Shown here: positions 63,083-64,000 of the stretch, in pieces | Position numbering within the stretch: the first letter of the stretch is position 1 | Layout: each line of letters starts with the position of its first letter | Source of the DNA: Bacteroidota bacterium | Lineage (GTDB): Bacteria > Bacteroidota > JABWAT01 | Length of the DNA stretch: 64,000 bases | Assembly: GCA_013360915.1 (NCBI GenBank) | Contig: JABWAT010000005.1 | Span: 62,001 to 126,000 of the forward strand | Direction of reading: 5' to 3' | Notes under the pieces: generated by a model | What the model was told of the DNA's origin: nothing | The model's input: only the letters and a program-made list of their open reading frames with translations | Databases searched by the model: none | Program-made: the position numbers and the translations under genes

Positions 63083-63090
63083 CAAAAATA
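63083..63090 (-). promoter_or_regulatory. TAnnTTTG box directly before the propeller sensor start
   Basis: TATTTTTG on the minus strand, an exact match, ends 4 nt before the ATG at 63078 with no Shine-Dalgarno between. No good TTTG box was found at the expected distance. Confidence 0.35.
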
Positions 63091-63245
63091 CTCGATTTCA
63101 AAATGGGTTCTTGCATACCCGCCCGATATTAATAACCGATTAAGAAAACCGGTTCCACTTTCCCGAAATTCAAATACACCCTGCCCAGCCTGCAAACAGA
63201 GGAGATTTTAATCCTTATATTTACGAAAACTTTTTGGAGGTCGTA

Positions 63246-64000
63246 ATGGACAGAATTACTGCGGTGATCCTTGGTGGTGGAGCCGGAAAACGTTTGTTTC
63301 CACTGACCAGCAGCCGGGCCAAACCGGCCGTTCCGATCGGAGGAAAATTCCGGCTGATCGACATCCCGGTTTCAAACTGCATCCACAGTAATATCCGCCA
63401 GATCTTTGTTCTGACCCAGTACAATTCTGAGTCCCTCAACCGGCACCTGACCCAGACCTACCATTTCGGGAACTTTTCGAACGAATTTGTTCAGATTCTG
63501 GCAGCCCAGCAAACCATGAAATCAACCAACTGGTATCAGGGAACGGCCGATGCAGTCCGGCAGAACCTCAATTATATCTCAAACATTGAGAATCCCTATA
63601 CCCTGATCCTTGCGGGCGATCAGCTGTACCATATGAATTTCAGGAAGGTCCTCGATCACCACCTTAAAATGAAATCTGACCTGACCATTTGTGTCCTTCC
63701 GGTCAGCCGTGATCAGGCTCGTGGTTTCGGAATTCTTCAAACCAGCAAATCGGGCCGGATCACACGTTTTTACGAAAAACCCACCGATGAAGCACTTCTC
63801 GACAAACTGCGGTTATCAAACGAGGATATCCGTCAGGTTGGCATTGAACCCCATGGCCGGAATTACATGGCCAGCATGGGGATTTATCTGTTCAACACCG
63901 ATACCATGAATGAACTGCTTAAAGGAACCAGTCACGAGGATTTTGGCAAGGAAGTGATTCCGGAAGCCATCAAGCACAAACGCGTTCACGCCTACTTTTT
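63246..64000 (+). CDS. glgC: Glucose-1-phosphate adenylyltransferase (3' end outside window)
   Basis: The frame is open from the ATG at 63246 to the window end (at least 251 residues). GGAGG at 63236-63240 is the ribosome site and TATATTTA (63216-63223) a possible -7 box. Signatures: AVILGGGAGKRLFPLTSSRA (nucleotide loop), AKPAVPIGGKFRLIDIPVSN, WYQGTADAVRQNL and ILAGDQLYHMNF. The ADP-glucose pyrophosphorylase makes ADP-glucose for glycogen synthesis; the C-terminal beta-helix with its allosteric site lies outside. It is divergent from the propeller sensor. Thymidylyl- or cytidylyltransferase alternatives are unlikely given these motifs. Confidence 0.95.
   Translation, partial: MDRITAVILGGGAGKRLFPLTSSRAKPAVPIGGKFRLIDIPVSNCIHSNIRQIFVLTQYNSESLNRHLTQTYHFGNFSNEFVQILAAQQTMKSTNWYQGTADAVRQNLNYISNIENPYTLILAGDQLYHMNFRKVLDHHLKMKSDLTICVLPVSRDQARGFGILQTSKSGRITRFYEKPTDEALLDKLRLSNEDIRQVGIEPHGRNYMASMGIYLFNTDTMNELLKGTSHEDFGKEVIPEAIKHKRVHAYF

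Overview
The window reads as an ordinary chromosomal segment of a free-living, Gram-negative bacterium of the FCB group (Bacteroidota / Ignavibacteriota / Rhodothermota side). Four things point there: a secreted protein ending in a type IX secretion (Por) sorting domain with the YPNPFNPVT signature; several large two-component sensors with periplasmic beta-propellers and a Y_Y_Y domain; a TonB receptor with a carboxypeptidase-regulatory-like N-domain and many lipoproteins; and repeated promoter-like boxes fitting the Bacteroidota consensus (TTTG or TTGA, 18-20 bp, TAnnTTTG). I cannot name a species. I see no transposase, phage, plasmid or CRISPR feature.

Layout. 1-2.8 kb: end of a hybrid histidine kinase, a DJ-1/PfpI protein and a two-receiver regulator. 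3.0-7.3 kb: a polyphosphate operon (SixA phosphatase joined to a histone H1-like Lys/Pro/Ala tail, then ppk1, then ppx). 7.4-12.9 kb: a bicarbonate transporter sbtA with its PII-like partner sbtB, overlapping the TRAP permease genes dctQ and dctM and a GNAT gene, facing a dctP-like lipoprotein and a LysE exporter. 13-15.6 kb: a class III cyclase, uppP and an Ala-rich mini-lipoprotein. 15.6-19.4 kb: metY-metX-hom behind a clear SAM-I riboswitch. 19.7-24.4 kb: an AT-richer pair of surface genes (T9SS cargo and lipoprotein). 24.5-28.9 kb: a degenerate GCAAAGACGC-type repeat, a DEAD-box helicase, an amidohydrolase and an FAD oxidoreductase. 28.9-34.3 kb: one long minus-strand operon tsaD-trpA-aroQ-mltG-ubiX-Ig lipoprotein.

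34.4-38.5 kb: a GyrI-like membrane-anchored protein with an AlkB-type monooxygenase, then a HAMP adenylate cyclase with a TPR lipoprotein and a tRNA-Arg(CCG). 38.5-45.7 kb: a DUF4159/DUF4175 pair, then a TonB receptor with a companion lipoprotein. 45.7-52.4 kb: an ECF sigma factor with a zinc-finger anti-sigma that has no normal start codon, a histidine kinase, purA, and secD-secF-STAS. 52.6-64 kb: a 1439-residue hybrid sensor, a kelch-like lipoprotein, pyruvate kinase, a propeller sensor that has a His box but no ATPase domain and is coupled to a lone receiver, and the start of glgC.

Most interesting points: the SixA/H1-like/Ppk/Ppx cluster with a likely internal translation start; SbtB wired by overlapping codons to both SbtA and a TRAP transporter; the start-codon puzzle of the anti-sigma factor; the ATPase-less sensor plus receiver pair; and promoter boxes placed 4-8 nt upstream of ATG codons that lack a Shine-Dalgarno, suggesting leaderless mRNAs.
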